A stretch of DNA of 52,538 bases from Jiangella anatolica (lineage in GTDB: Bacteria; Actinomycetota; Actinomycetes; Jiangellales; Jiangellaceae), in the NCBI RefSeq assembly GCF_003236295.1, contig NZ_POTW01000042.1:1-52538 (forward strand), in the 5' to 3' direction. Numbering within the stretch: the first letter of the stretch is position 1; each line of letters starts with the position of its first letter. Below are positions 41,790 through 50,235 of the stretch, one piece after another. Below the pieces are notes generated by a model. It saw only the letters and a list, made by a program, of their open reading frames with translations, was not told where the DNA came from and did not search any database. Made by a program: the position numbers and the translations under genes.

Positions 41790-42580
41790 GCTCAGTGCGC
41801 CTCACCCGCGCCTCCGGGCTGGGCCTGGGCGTCGCGATGCTCTGGTTCAGCCTGCTGGTGCTGATCCCGCTGGCGGCGGTCGTGGCGACGGCCGCCGCCG
41901 GCGGGTGGGACGGGTTCTGGCAGGCGGTGACGAACGAGCAGACGGCGGCCGCGATCCGGCTCACCGTCGGCACGGCGCTGCTGGTCACCGTCGTGAACGT
42001 GGTGATGGGGACGCTGATCGCGTGGGTGCTGGTGCGCGACCGGTTCCCCGGCCAGCGGGCGCTGGAGGTGCTGATCGACGTCCCGTTCGCGCTGCCGACG
42101 ATCGTCGCCGGGCTGGTGCTGCTGTCGCTGTACGGGCCGGACAGCCCGCTCGGCGTCGACATCGCCAACACCCGGGCCGCGGTGTTCCTGGCGTTCCTGT
42201 TCGTGACGCTGCCGTTCGTCGTCCGTACGGTGCAGCCGGTGCTGGCCGAGCTGGACCGGGAGGTCGAGGAGGCCGCCGCGTCGCTGGGCGCGTCGCGGCT
42301 CACCACGTTCCGAAGGATCATCCTGCCGGCGCTGGCCCCGGCGATCGCGGCCGGCGCGGCGCTCTCGTTCGCCCGCGGCGTCAGCGAGTACGGCTCGCTG
42401 GTGCTGCTGTCGGGCAACCTGCCGAGGCGGACGGAGGTGACGTCGGTGCGGATCCTCAGCAGCATCGAGAACGACAACCTCGACAACGCGGCGGCGGTCG
42501 CGACGGTCCTGCTGGCCGTGTCGTTCGCGGTGATCGTCGCGCTCGACGTGATCCAGCGCCGGGTGGGCCGCCGTGGCTAG
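41786..42580 (+). CDS. cysT: Sulfate ABC transporter permease CysT-like
   Basis: 264-residue membrane subunit with about six helices. Family marks include LRLTVGTALLV-like helix 2 (IRLTVGTALLVTVVNVVMGT), DVPFALPTIVAGLVLLSLYG, TLPFVVRTVQPVLAEL and the EAA loop EEAAASLGASRLTTFRRIILP. The late motif SEYGSLVLLSGN matches CysT (GEYGSVVFIAGN). GTG 41786 overlaps the binding-protein stop (GTGA); GTG 41795 is an alternative. It overlaps cysW by 8 bp. Confidence 0.93.
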   Translation: MSSVRLTRASGLGLGVAMLWFSLLVLIPLAAVVATAAAGGWDGFWQAVTNEQTAAAIRLTVGTALLVTVVNVVMGTLIAWVLVRDRFPGQRALEVLIDVPFALPTIVAGLVLLSLYGPDSPLGVDIANTRAAVFLAFLFVTLPFVVRTVQPVLAELDREVEEAAASLGASRLTTFRRIILPALAPAIAAGAALSFARGVSEYGSLVLLSGNLPRRTEVTSVRILSSIENDNLDNAAAVATVLLAVSFAVIVALDVIQRRVGRRG

Positions 42581-43397
42581 CCGGCGGCCGAGGACGCGCG
42601 GCCGCGGCCGCTGGGTGGCCCGTGCGGTCGTGACGGCGTATCTGGTGCTGCTGGTCGCGTGGCCGCTGTGGCTGGTCGCGCAGCACACCTTCGACGGCGG
42701 CCTGGAGAACCTGCGCGGCATCCTCGACGACCCCGACGTCGCGCACGCGCTGCGGCTGACCGTCGGCGTCGCGATCGTGTCCGTCGTGCTGAACACCGTG
42801 TTCGGCGTCGGCATCTCGTTGCTGATCGTCCGCTACCGCTTCCCCGGCCGGCGGCTGCTGAACGCGCTGCTGGACGTGCCGCTGTCGGTGTCGCCGATCG
42901 TGGTGGGGCTGGCGCTGGTGCTGGTGTACGGCGGCCGGTCCGGCTGGTTCGGCCCGGGCCTGGAGGACGCCGGGCTGCAGGTGATCTTCGCGACGCCCGG
43001 CATCGTGCTGGCGACGACGTTCGTCGCGTTGCCGCTGGTCATCCGCGAAGTGGTCCCCGTCCTGGAGGAGATCGGCACCGAGCAGGAGCAGGCGGCGCAG
43101 AGCCTCGGCGCGACGGCCGGGCAGACGTTCCGGCGGATCACGCTGCCGGCGATCAAGTGGGGCGTGACGTACGGCGTCGTGCTGAGCCTGGCCCGGTCGC
43201 TGGGCGAGTTCGGCGCCGTCAAGGTCGTCTCCGGCAACGTCCTCGGGCAGACCCGCACCGCCACGCTCGTCGTCGAGGAGAAGTACCTGAACTTCGACCA
43301 GGGCGGCGCGTACGCGACGGCGTTCCTGCTCGCGCTGGTCGCCGTCGCCTGCATCGTCGTCGTCTCGATCATCCGGCCGAAGGAGGAACCCCGATGA
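42573..43397 (+). CDS. cysW: Sulfate ABC transporter permease CysW-like
   Basis: 274-residue second permease. After a basic N-terminus ([10 protein letters not shown]) it has helices and the motifs [42 protein letters not shown], the EAA loop [21 protein letters not shown] and [13 protein letters not shown], which matches CysW (GEFGAVSVVSGH). A C-terminal helix ends [12 protein letters not shown] 42573 overlaps cysT, and the TGA overlaps the ATG of cysA. Confidence 0.93.
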   Translation: MASRRPRTRGRGRWVARAVVTAYLVLLVAWPLWLVAQHTFDGGLENLRGILDDPDVAHALRLTVGVAIVSVVLNTVFGVGISLLIVRYRFPGRRLLNALLDVPLSVSPIVVGLALVLVYGGRSGWFGPGLEDAGLQVIFATPGIVLATTFVALPLVIREVVPVLEEIGTEQEQAAQSLGATAGQTFRRITLPAIKWGVTYGVVLSLARSLGEFGAVKVVSGNVLGQTRTATLVVEEKYLNFDQGGAYATAFLLALVAVACIVVVSIIRPKEEPR

Positions 43398-44395
43398 GCA
43401 TCGAGGTCACCGGCGTGTCCAAGCGCTTCGGCGACTTCGTCGCGCTCGAGGACGTGTCCGTCAGCATCCCGTCCGGGCAGCTCACCGCGCTGCTGGGCCC
43501 GTCGGGCGGCGGGAAGTCGACGCTGCTGCGGATCATCGCCGGGCTGGAGTGGGCCGACGCCGGCACGATCGGTATCGAGGGCCTCGACGCCACCGCGCTG
43601 CCGGCCCGCAAGCGCGGTGTCGGGTTCGTCTTCCAGCACTACGCCGCGTTCAAGCACCTGTCCGTGCGGCGCAACGTCGCGTTCGGGCTGGAGATCCGCA
43701 AACGGCCCAAGGACGAGATCCGCCGGCGGGTGGACGAGCTGCTGGCGCTGGTGCACCTGGAGCAGTTCGCCGACCGGCTGCCCGCGCAGCTGTCCGGCGG
43801 CCAGCGGCAGCGCATGGCGCTGGCCCGCGCGCTCGCCGTCGAGCCGAAGGTGCTGCTGCTGGACGAGCCGTTCGGCGCGCTGGACGCGAAGGTTCGCAAG
43901 GAGCTGCGCGAGTGGCTGCGCCGGCTGCACGACGAGGTGCACGTCACCACCGTCTTCGTCACGCACGACCAGGAGGAGGCGCTGGAGGTGGCGGACGAGA
44001 TCGTCGTGATCAACGAGGGCCGGGTGGAACAGATCGGCTCGCCGGACCAGCTCTACGACTCCCCCGCCAACGACTTCGTCATGCGCTTCCTCGGACCGGT
44101 CACGCAGCTGGGCTCGGAGCTGGTGCGCCCGCACGACGTCGCGCTGGCGCCCGGCGCGGACGACCCCGACGCCGTCGCCGGCCGGGTCGCCCGGGTCGTG
44201 CGCGTCGGCTTCGAGGTGCGGGTCGAGGTCAGCACCGGCGAGCAGGTCGTGCTCGCCACCATGACCCGGACGGAGTTTTTCCGCCTGGGCGTCGACGTCG
44301 GCGCGACGGTGTCCGTGCGGGTCGTGCCCGGCGCACCGGTCGTGCCGGTTCTCGGTTCACCGGTTCGATCGGCTCTGGAGGTTCCCGCGAGATGA
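43394..44395 (+). CDS. cysA: Sulfate ABC transporter ATP-binding protein CysA
   Basis: 333-residue ATPase of the sulfate importer. Walker [12 protein letters not shown]-loop [21 protein letters not shown] (typical of CysA, with HYALF/AF), signature [15 protein letters not shown], Walker [14 protein letters not shown], and switch VTHDQEEAL are all present. The C-terminal region begins [18 protein letters not shown], a CysA-specific sequence with a TOBE-like fold. The ATG follows AGGAGGAACCCCG and overlaps the cysW stop. Confidence 0.95.
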   Translation: MSIEVTGVSKRFGDFVALEDVSVSIPSGQLTALLGPSGGGKSTLLRIIAGLEWADAGTIGIEGLDATALPARKRGVGFVFQHYAAFKHLSVRRNVAFGLEIRKRPKDEIRRRVDELLALVHLEQFADRLPAQLSGGQRQRMALARALAVEPKVLLLDEPFGALDAKVRKELREWLRRLHDEVHVTTVFVTHDQEEALEVADEIVVINEGRVEQIGSPDQLYDSPANDFVMRFLGPVTQLGSELVRPHDVALAPGADDPDAVAGRVARVVRVGFEVRVEVSTGEQVVLATMTRTEFFRLGVDVGATVSVRVVPGAPVVPVLGSPVRSALEVPAR

Positions 44396-44904
44396 GCATC
44401 GTGACAGTGGTCGGCAACCCGAGAGCGGGGTCGCGCACGCTGGGGGTGGCGACGGCGCTGTCGTCGGCGATCGGCGCGCGGGCCGGCCTGCCCGACGGGC
44501 CGGTGTTCGACCTGGCCGGCTTCGGCGGACAGTGGCTGGACTCCTTGGCGGCCGACGGCGAGGCGGCGCTGGCCGCGGCGGCGGAGGCGTCCGTGCTGGT
44601 GGTGGCCACGCCGACGTACAAGGCCAGCTACACGGGCCTGCTCAAGGCGTTCCTGGACCGGCTGCCCGGCGGCGCGCTGCGCGGCACGGTCGCCGTCCCG
44701 GTCACCGTCGCCGCCGCGCCCACCCACCGTTTCGTCGCGGACCTGCAGCTGCGCCCCGTCCTCGCCGAGCTGGGCGCCACCCTGCCGGTGCCGTCGTTCG
44801 TCATCGAGGAACGGGAGCTGCCGGACCTGCTGCCGCTGGCCGAACGCTGGGCCGCCGACCACGCCCCCGTCCTCGCCGCGACCGCCGGCGCCCTGGTTCC
44901 ATGA
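44392..44904 (+). CDS. NADPH-dependent FMN reductase (SsuE-like)
   Basis: 170-residue flavodoxin-fold reductase. The FMN phosphate loop is [13 protein letters not shown] and the flavin ring loop [20 protein letters not shown], as in SsuE/MsuE. Such enzymes feed reduced FMN to alkanesulfonate monooxygenases. It is the last gene of the sulfate operon (ATG overlaps the cysA stop), although no ssuD-type monooxygenase is in the window. Its TGA is directly followed, without a gap, by the stop of the convergent LuxR gene. Confidence 0.9.
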   Translation: MSIVTVVGNPRAGSRTLGVATALSSAIGARAGLPDGPVFDLAGFGGQWLDSLAADGEAALAAAAEASVLVVATPTYKASYTGLLKAFLDRLPGGALRGTVAVPVTVAAAPTHRFVADLQLRPVLAELGATLPVPSFVIEERELPDLLPLAERWAADHAPVLAATAGALVP

Positions 44905-47661
44905 TCATCGCCGGTCGCCGGCGAGGGTGAACGTCCGGTCGCGCTGGTACGGGCAGCCGGCCGCCTCGAACGCGGCGGCGGTGGCGAGCAGCCGTTCGCG
45001 GTCGTCGTCGAGGAGGGCGGCGGCCCGGTCGAGCAGCGCCCCGGCGACGGGGTTCGCGCCGACGACCGGGCGGGCGGCGGAGAGCAGCTCGGCGGCGTCG
45101 GACCGGCCGGCCAGCACGGCGGCCTCGGCCCGCAGTGCGACGTGCCAGTGCAGCAGGATCCCGGTGCGCCACGGGCTCGGCTCGCCGTCGCCGGGGTCGA
45201 GCAGGTCCAGGGCGGCGCCGGCGCGGCCATCGTGGAGCAGGACGATCGCGTCGAACGTGGGGCTGTAGCCGGCGCGGTCCTCGGGGGTCACGCCCAGCTG
45301 GTCGAGGACGGCGAGCCACTCGGCCCGGGCGGCGTCGTCGCCGCGCAGCCCGTGGATCATCGCCACTCCGGCGGCGACCGGGCCGAAGCCGCGGTTCTGC
45401 GGCCGGCCGGCCCGCGTCCAGCCGTCGAGGAACCGGCCGGCGGCGGCGATGACGTCGGTGGCGTGTCCGGCGAGCGCGTCGGCCATGATCAGCCTGGACG
45501 TGGCGACGTGGCCGGTCTCGGCCAGCGGCGGCAGGTCGCACAGCTGCCGGCCACGGCGCCGCGCCGCAGGCAAGTCGCCGACGCCGATGCTGGTCGCGGT
45601 GGCGATCTGCAGCGCGTCGATGAGCTCGTCGGTAGCGGCGGGCGTGACGGGTACCGCGGTTAGCAGGTCGACGCGGCGGCCCGCGGTGGCCGCGGCGGCG
45701 AAGCCGTCGCCGGCCCGGCGCTGCGCGGCGGTCAGCGCCTGCAGCGCGGCGCTCTCGGCGAGCGGGTCGCCGAGCGCGCCGGCCAGCTCGACGGCCCGTT
45801 CGGCCAGCGCGGTCAGCTCGGCGGCCGACGGCGCCGGCCGGGCGTGGTCGGCGAAGAACGCGTAGCCGAGCGCGTCGCACTCGGCCAGGGTCACGGCGGC
45901 CACGGCGGCGGGGCCGTCCCCGGCCAGCTCGCGCGCCCGGTCGAGCAGCGCGGCCGACTCCTCGGGCGCGGGCCGCCGGGCGAACGTCGCGGCCTTCCGG
46001 TACGTGGTCATCGCGGCCGTGGCGAGGTCCCGGGCCGCGGCCGCCGGGTCGCGGGCGGCGAGGGCGGCGTCGGCGGCGGCCCGCCAGAGCCGGTAGGTGT
46101 CGTCGCCGAGCAGCCGGCACGCGGCGACGCTCGCGGCCGATCGCAGGGCGGTGGCCGCGGCGGCGGGGTCGCCGGCGAGCGCGGCGGCCTGCTCGTAGCG
46201 CAGCTGGGACTCGCCGAGCAGGTTGCGGGTGAAGGCCAGCCCGGCCAGCGCCAGGGCGAGCCGGTGGGCGCCGTCGCGCCGGCCGGCGTCCGCGGCCGCC
46301 CAGCCGAGGGTGGAGCGCAGGTCGTCGGCGACCGCGTCGAACCGCGCCCGCCAGTCACCGGCCGGCGGCGAATGGTCGGTGGCCAGTTCGGTGGCCACGG
46401 CCAGGCACCACTCGAGCTGCCGGGCCCGGGTGGCGTCGAGCTCACCGGCCGCGGTGAGCTGTTCGGCGCCGTACTGGCGGATCGTCTCCAGCGCGCGGTA
46501 CCGGGTCACGCCGGCGGACGGGACGACGCTCAGCAGGTTCTGGTCCGCGAGCCGGGCCAGCCCGTCGACGACGTCGCCGGGCGCCAACGGGTCGAATCCG
46601 GCCACCGACGCCGCGGCCGCGGCGGTGAACGGGGAGACGAACACCGAGATCCGCCGCTGCAGGACCACGCCGGGCTCGTCGAGCAGCGCCCGGCTCCAGT
46701 CCAGCACCGCGCGCACGGAGCGGTGCCGGTCGTCGGCGCGATAGCCGCCCACCAGGAGCCGCAGGTGGTCGGCGAGGCCGGCGGCCAGTCCGTCGAACCC
46801 GAGGGCGGGCAGCCGGGCGGCGGCGAGCTCGATCGCCAGCGCCACGCCGTCGAGCTTGCGGCACACGTCGGCGACCTGGTCCAGCTGTCCGGGCTCGACG
46901 GTCCAGCCGACGGCCGCGGCGCGGTCGGCGAACAGGGCGACGGCGTCGGACGCGGCGCCGAGGGACAGTGGCGGCACCGAGTAGACCCGCTCGAACGGCA
47001 TCATGAGCCGGGCCCGGCTGGTGGCCAGGACGTGCACGGCCGGGCAGCGTGCCAGCATCCGCTCGACGAACGGGGCCACGCCGTCGAGCAGGTGCTCGCA
47101 GTTGTCCAGCACCAGCAGCGCGCGCCGGTCGGCCAGCGCGGCGAACACGGAGTCGTCGATGCCGCGGCCCTGCTGCTCGCCCACGCCCAGCGCGTCGGCC
47201 ACGGCCGCGCCGACCAGCGCGGGATCGGTGACCGGCACGAGGTCGGCGTACCAGACGCCGTCGGGGTGGTCGCCGGCCAGGTCCGCGGCCACGGCCAGCG
47301 CGAGCCGGGTCTTGCCGACCCCGCCCGGGCCGACCGCGGTGACCAGCCGGTGCGCGCCGGCCGCCTCACGCAACTCGCGGCGCTCCTCCGCGCGGCCGAT
47401 GAACGGGTTCAGCGGCGCCGGCAGCCCGGCCAGCGCCTGACTCGTCCGCTCCTCGCGCGCCGCCTCGGCCGCGAGCCCGGCGAGCGCCCGGCGATCGGGC
47501 GCACCCAGCTTGCGCAGCAGCGACGACACGTGCGTCTCGACCGTGCGCACCGAGATGTAGAGCTGCGCGGCGATCTCGGCGTTGGTGCGGTGCTCGCCGA
47601 CCAGCGCCAGGATCTCGGCCTCGCGGGCCGAGATGGCCGTCGTGACCGGCTGCTTCGACAC
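44905..47661 (-). CDS. LuxR-type HTH fused to STAND ATPase regulator
   Basis: 918-residue regulator. A LuxR helix-turn-helix is at the N-terminus (about 10-60: AISAREAEILALVGEHRTNAE, YISVRTVETHVSSLLRKLG), followed by a STAND/NB-ARC-type ATPase (P-loop VTAVGPGGVGKTRLALAVA near 110, Walker B RRALLVLDNCEHLL near 185, and CRKLDGVALAIELAAARL). The remaining 500 residues are alpha-helical, Ala-rich repeats resembling a tetratricopeptide sensor. In most LAL/MalT regulators the LuxR domain is C-terminal, so this order is the less common one. GTG 47661 is the start. It is divergent from two VOC genes, possible targets. Confidence 0.9.
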   Translation of the reverse strand: MSKQPVTTAISAREAEILALVGEHRTNAEIAAQLYISVRTVETHVSSLLRKLGAPDRRALAGLAAEAAREERTSQALAGLPAPLNPFIGRAEERRELREAAGAHRLVTAVGPGGVGKTRLALAVAADLAGDHPDGVWYADLVPVTDPALVGAAVADALGVGEQQGRGIDDSVFAALADRRALLVLDNCEHLLDGVAPFVERMLARCPAVHVLATSRARLMMPFERVYSVPPLSLGAASDAVALFADRAAAVGWTVEPGQLDQVADVCRKLDGVALAIELAAARLPALGFDGLAAGLADHLRLLVGGYRADDRHRSVRAVLDWSRALLDEPGVVLQRRISVFVSPFTAAAAASVAGFDPLAPGDVVDGLARLADQNLLSVVPSAGVTRYRALETIRQYGAEQLTAAGELDATRARQLEWCLAVATELATDHSPPAGDWRARFDAVADDLRSTLGWAAADAGRRDGAHRLALALAGLAFTRNLLGESQLRYEQAAALAGDPAAAATALRSAASVAACRLLGDDTYRLWRAAADAALAARDPAAAARDLATAAMTTYRKAATFARRPAPEESAALLDRARELAGDGPAAVAAVTLAECDALGYAFFADHARPAPSAAELTALAERAVELAGALGDPLAESAALQALTAAQRRAGDGFAAAATAGRRVDLLTAVPVTPAATDELIDALQIATATSIGVGDLPAARRRGRQLCDLPPLAETGHVATSRLIMADALAGHATDVIAAAGRFLDGWTRAGRPQNRGFGPVAAGVAMIHGLRGDDAARAEWLAVLDQLGVTPEDRAGYSPTFDAIVLLHDGRAGAALDLLDPGDGEPSPWRTGILLHWHVALRAEAAVLAGRSDAAELLSAARPVVGANPVAGALLDRAAALLDDDRERLLATAAAFEAAGCPYQRDRTFTLAGDRR

Positions 47662-47697
47662 CCCGCCCAGTATTCCGTACGGGCTACGTGCTCCGAC

Positions 47698-47712
47698 CCG
47701 TGCTCGGCACGG
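47698..47712. promoter_or_regulatory. 15-bp perfect palindrome in the LuxR-VOC gap
   Basis: CCGTGC-TCG-GCACGG is a perfect inverted repeat in the 116-bp divergent gap. It could be an operator for the LuxR/STAND regulator or a transcript hairpin. Confidence 0.35.
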
Positions 47713-47777
47713 ATGTGGGCGGGGCCGGCCCGGCGGGAGGCTGAGGCATCGGATCCACCGCAGCGAGGAGGCAGGCC

Positions 47778-48119
47778 GTGAGCCACGGCATCAAGACCAT
47801 CATCGTCCCGGTCCGGGACCTGGCCGCCGCACGGGCGCTCTACGGGACCGTCCTGGGCGTGGCCCCCTACGCCGACGAGCCCTACTACGTCGGGTTCCGG
47901 CTCGGCGACCAGGAGATCGGGCTGGACCCGAACGGCCACGGCCACGGCATGAACGGCCCCGTCGGGTACTGCCACGTCGACGACGCCGCCGCGGCCCTGC
48001 GCCGGGCCGTCGAGGCCGGCTGGCGCACCCGTCAGGACGTCAAGGACGTCGGCGGCGGGCAGCTGGCCGCCGTCGTCGAGGACCCCAGCGGCAACCTGCT
48101 CGGCTTCCTCCAGCGCTGA
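47778..48119 (+). CDS. VOC-family protein (glyoxalase/bleomycin-resistance fold)
   Basis: 113-residue single VOC protein with two beta-alpha-beta-beta-beta units. It begins IKTIIVPVRDLAAARALYGTVLG, continues YYVGFRLGDQEIGLDPNGHG and ends AAVVEDPSGNLLGFLQR with the metal-ligand position Glu. VOC proteins include lyases, dioxygenases and antibiotic-binding proteins; the substrate is not evident. GTG 47778 follows GAGGAGGC. It and the next gene form a two-gene operon divergent from the LuxR regulator. Confidence 0.88.
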   Translation: MSHGIKTIIVPVRDLAAARALYGTVLGVAPYADEPYYVGFRLGDQEIGLDPNGHGHGMNGPVGYCHVDDAAAALRRAVEAGWRTRQDVKDVGGGQLAAVVEDPSGNLLGFLQR

Positions 48120-48147
48120 CCACACCGAATCGAAAGGAAGAACCCTC

Positions 48148-48744
48148 ATGACGACCATCGATCACATCACCCTCGAGGTGGCCGACCCCGCGTCCGCCGC
48201 CGGCTTCTACACCTCCCTCGGCCTGGACGATCGGGTCCGGCTCCGGTCCGGCGGCGTGCCGGGCGACGGCTTCAGCGGGTTCACGCTGTCGCTCGTCGCG
48301 TCCCAGCCCGGCACGGTCGACGCGCTCGTCGCCGCCGCGGTCGAGGCCGGTGCCACCGTGCTCAAGCCCGCCTCGAAGTCGCTGTGGGGCTATGGCGGCG
48401 TCGTCACGGCCCCGGACGGCACGATCGTGACGGTCGCGTCGTCGTCGAAGAAGGACACCGGCCCGGCCACCCTGAAGGTCGACGACGTCGTGCTCCAGCT
48501 CGGCGTCGACGACGTGGCCGCGAGCAAGCGGTTCTACGCCGAGCGCGGCTTCACGGTCGCGAAGAGCTTCGGCCGCAAGTACGCCGAGCTCGACACCGGC
48601 GCCGTCACGCTGACCCTCAACCGGCGCAAGGACCTCGCCAAGGTCGCCGGCGTCGACCCGGCCGGCGCCGGGGCGCACGGCGTCGTCATCGGCGGCGCGG
48701 ACGGCGCCTTCACCGACCCGGACGGGTTCCGGTGGGAGTCCTAG
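48148..48744 (+). CDS. Two-unit VOC-family (glyoxalase) protein
   Basis: 198-residue protein with two VOC units in tandem. The first is ITLEVADPASAAGFYTSLGLDDRVRLRS with GGVVTAPDGTIVTVASSSKK; the second starts VVLQLGVDDVAASKRFYAERGFTVAKSF and ends HGVVIGGADGAFTDPDGFRWE. It lies 28 bp after the first VOC gene, with AAAGGAAG before the ATG. Function unknown. The stop codon shares bases 48742-48743 with the stop of the convergent DAHP synthase gene (CTAG). Confidence 0.87.
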   Translation: MTTIDHITLEVADPASAAGFYTSLGLDDRVRLRSGGVPGDGFSGFTLSLVASQPGTVDALVAAAVEAGATVLKPASKSLWGYGGVVTAPDGTIVTVASSSKKDTGPATLKVDDVVLQLGVDDVAASKRFYAERGFTVAKSFGRKYAELDTGAVTLTLNRRKDLAKVAGVDPAGAGAHGVVIGGADGAFTDPDGFRWES

Positions 48745-50102
48745 TTCGCCGACTCCAGCAGCTCGGCGACGAGGAAGGCCAGCTCCAGCGACTGGGTGCG
48801 GTTCAGCCGCGGGTCGCAGACGGTCTCGTAGCGGCTGCCCAGGCCGTCCTCGGCGATAGGGTCGCCGCCGCCGACGCACTCGGTGACGTCGTCGCCGGTG
48901 AGCTCGACGTGGATGCCGCCGGGGTGGGTGCCCAGGGAGCGGTGCACCTCGAAGAAGCCGCGGACCTCGTCGACGACGTCGTCGAAGCGGCGGGTCTTGT
49001 GGCCGCTGGGCGCCTCGTAGGTGTTGCCGTGCATCGGGTCGCAGATCCAGGAGGCGACCAGGCCGTCGGCCTGCGCCTTCTGGATCAGCGCCGGCAGCGC
49101 GTCGCGGATCTTGCCGGCGCCCATGCGGGTGACGAACGTCAGCCGGCCGGGCTCGCGCTCGGGGTCGAGCTTGTTCGCCAGCGCCAGCAGCTCGTCCGGT
49201 GTCGTCGTCGGGCCGACCTTGACGCCGATCGGGTTGCGGATACGCGCCGCGAACTCCAGGTGCGCGCCGTCGAGCCGGCGGGTCCGCTCGCCGATCCACA
49301 CGAAGTGCCCGGACACGTCGTACGGCGCGCCGGTGCGCGAGTCGATGCGGGTCAGCGCCAGCTCGTAGTCGAGCAGCAGCGCCTCGTGGCTGGAGTACAG
49401 CTCGACGGTGCGCAGCTGCTCGGTGTCGACGTCGATGGCCCGCATGAACTTCAACGCCTGGTCCAGCCGCCGGGCCAGCCGCTCGTAGCGCTGGCCGGCC
49501 GGCGACGTGCGGACGAAGTCGTTGTTCCAGGCGTGCACCTGGTGCAGGTCGGCGAACCCGCCGCCGACGAACGCGCGGGTGAGGTTCAGCGTCGCCGCCG
49601 ACGCGTGGTAGGCGCGGACCATCCGGTGCGGGTCGGGCACCCGGGCGGACTCGGTGAACTCGAAGTCGTTGACGATGTCGCCGCGGAACGCCGGCAGCGT
49701 GACGCCGTCGCGGGTCTCCGTGGGCTTGGAGCGCGGCTTGGCGTACTGCCCGGCCAGCCGCCCGATCTTCACCACCGGCACGCTGGCCGCGTACGTCAGC
49801 ACGACCGCCATCTGCAGCAGCGTCTTCAGCTTGTTGCGGACGTTGTCGGCGCTGACCCCGGCGAACGTCTCGGCGCAGTCGCCGCCCTGCAGGACGAACG
49901 CCTCGCCGCGGGACACTGCGGCCAGCCGCTCGCGCAGCAGGTCGCACTCGCCGGCGAACACCAGCGGCGGCATGGCGCGCAGCTGCGCGACGGCGTCCTG
50001 GACGGCGGCCGGGTCGGGCCACTCGGGCTGCTGACCGGCCTCCAGCGCGCCGACCGCGTCGGTCAGCTCGGTGTACAGCGCAAGGTCCTCCGGGGAGTTC
50101 AC
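48741..50102 (-). CDS. aroG: 3-deoxy-7-phosphoheptulonate synthase, class II (AroG-type)
   Basis: 453-residue class II DAHP synthase, the plant/mycobacterial type. Diagnostic parts are FVLQGGDCAETFAGVSADNVRNKLKTLLQ (Cys metal ligand), KIGRLAGQYAKPRSKP, FRGDIVNDF, YSSHEALLLDYE, IRNPIGVKVGPTTTP, CDPMHGNTYE and GGIHVELTGDDVTEC. GTG 50102 is the proper start: (M)NSPEDLALYTEL follows, and TACCCT lies 7 nt upstream without a ribosome site, so the mRNA is probably leaderless. A longer frame to 50150 reads through the promoter. In mycobacteria this type is feedback-regulated with chorismate mutase. Confidence 0.95.
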   Translation of the reverse strand: MNSPEDLALYTELTDAVGALEAGQQPEWPDPAAVQDAVAQLRAMPPLVFAGECDLLRERLAAVSRGEAFVLQGGDCAETFAGVSADNVRNKLKTLLQMAVVLTYAASVPVVKIGRLAGQYAKPRSKPTETRDGVTLPAFRGDIVNDFEFTESARVPDPHRMVRAYHASAATLNLTRAFVGGGFADLHQVHAWNNDFVRTSPAGQRYERLARRLDQALKFMRAIDVDTEQLRTVELYSSHEALLLDYELALTRIDSRTGAPYDVSGHFVWIGERTRRLDGAHLEFAARIRNPIGVKVGPTTTPDELLALANKLDPEREPGRLTFVTRMGAGKIRDALPALIQKAQADGLVASWICDPMHGNTYEAPSGHKTRRFDDVVDEVRGFFEVHRSLGTHPGGIHVELTGDDVTECVGGGDPIAEDGLGSRYETVCDPRLNRTQSLELAFLVAELLESAN

Positions 50103-50109
50103 ACCTGAC

Positions 50110-50115
50110 AGGGTA
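50110..50115 (-). promoter_or_regulatory. -10 of the class II DAHP synthase gene
   Basis: TACCCT on the minus strand, 7 nt before the GTG at 50102; no Shine-Dalgarno follows. It fixes the leaderless start. Confidence 0.5.
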
Positions 50116-50189
50116 GGCCGCCGCGCTGTGAACCCGCCGTGAACGCCCACACCCCGGACAGCGCGGCCGGTGGTCTCAGGAACCGACGA

Positions 50190-50195
50190 TAAGGT
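50190..50195 (+). promoter_or_regulatory. -10 of the phosphofructokinase gene
   Basis: TAAGGT lies 40 nt before the ATG at 50236; transcription would start near 50202 and include the AGAAGG ribosome site. Confidence 0.4.
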
Positions 50196-50235
50196 GACAT
50201 GCGATCCGTCCCACTCCGACAGAAGGTCACGTCAT

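Noticed and set aside
45844-47781. 645-codon plus-strand frame opposite the LuxR/STAND gene
   Set aside because: Low-complexity Gly/Arg/Gln composition typical of antisense frames in GC-rich DNA.
50103-50150. Longer N-terminus of the class II DAHP synthase (start at 50150)
   Set aside because: The added residues cover the -10 element and do not fit the family start (M)NSPEDL.
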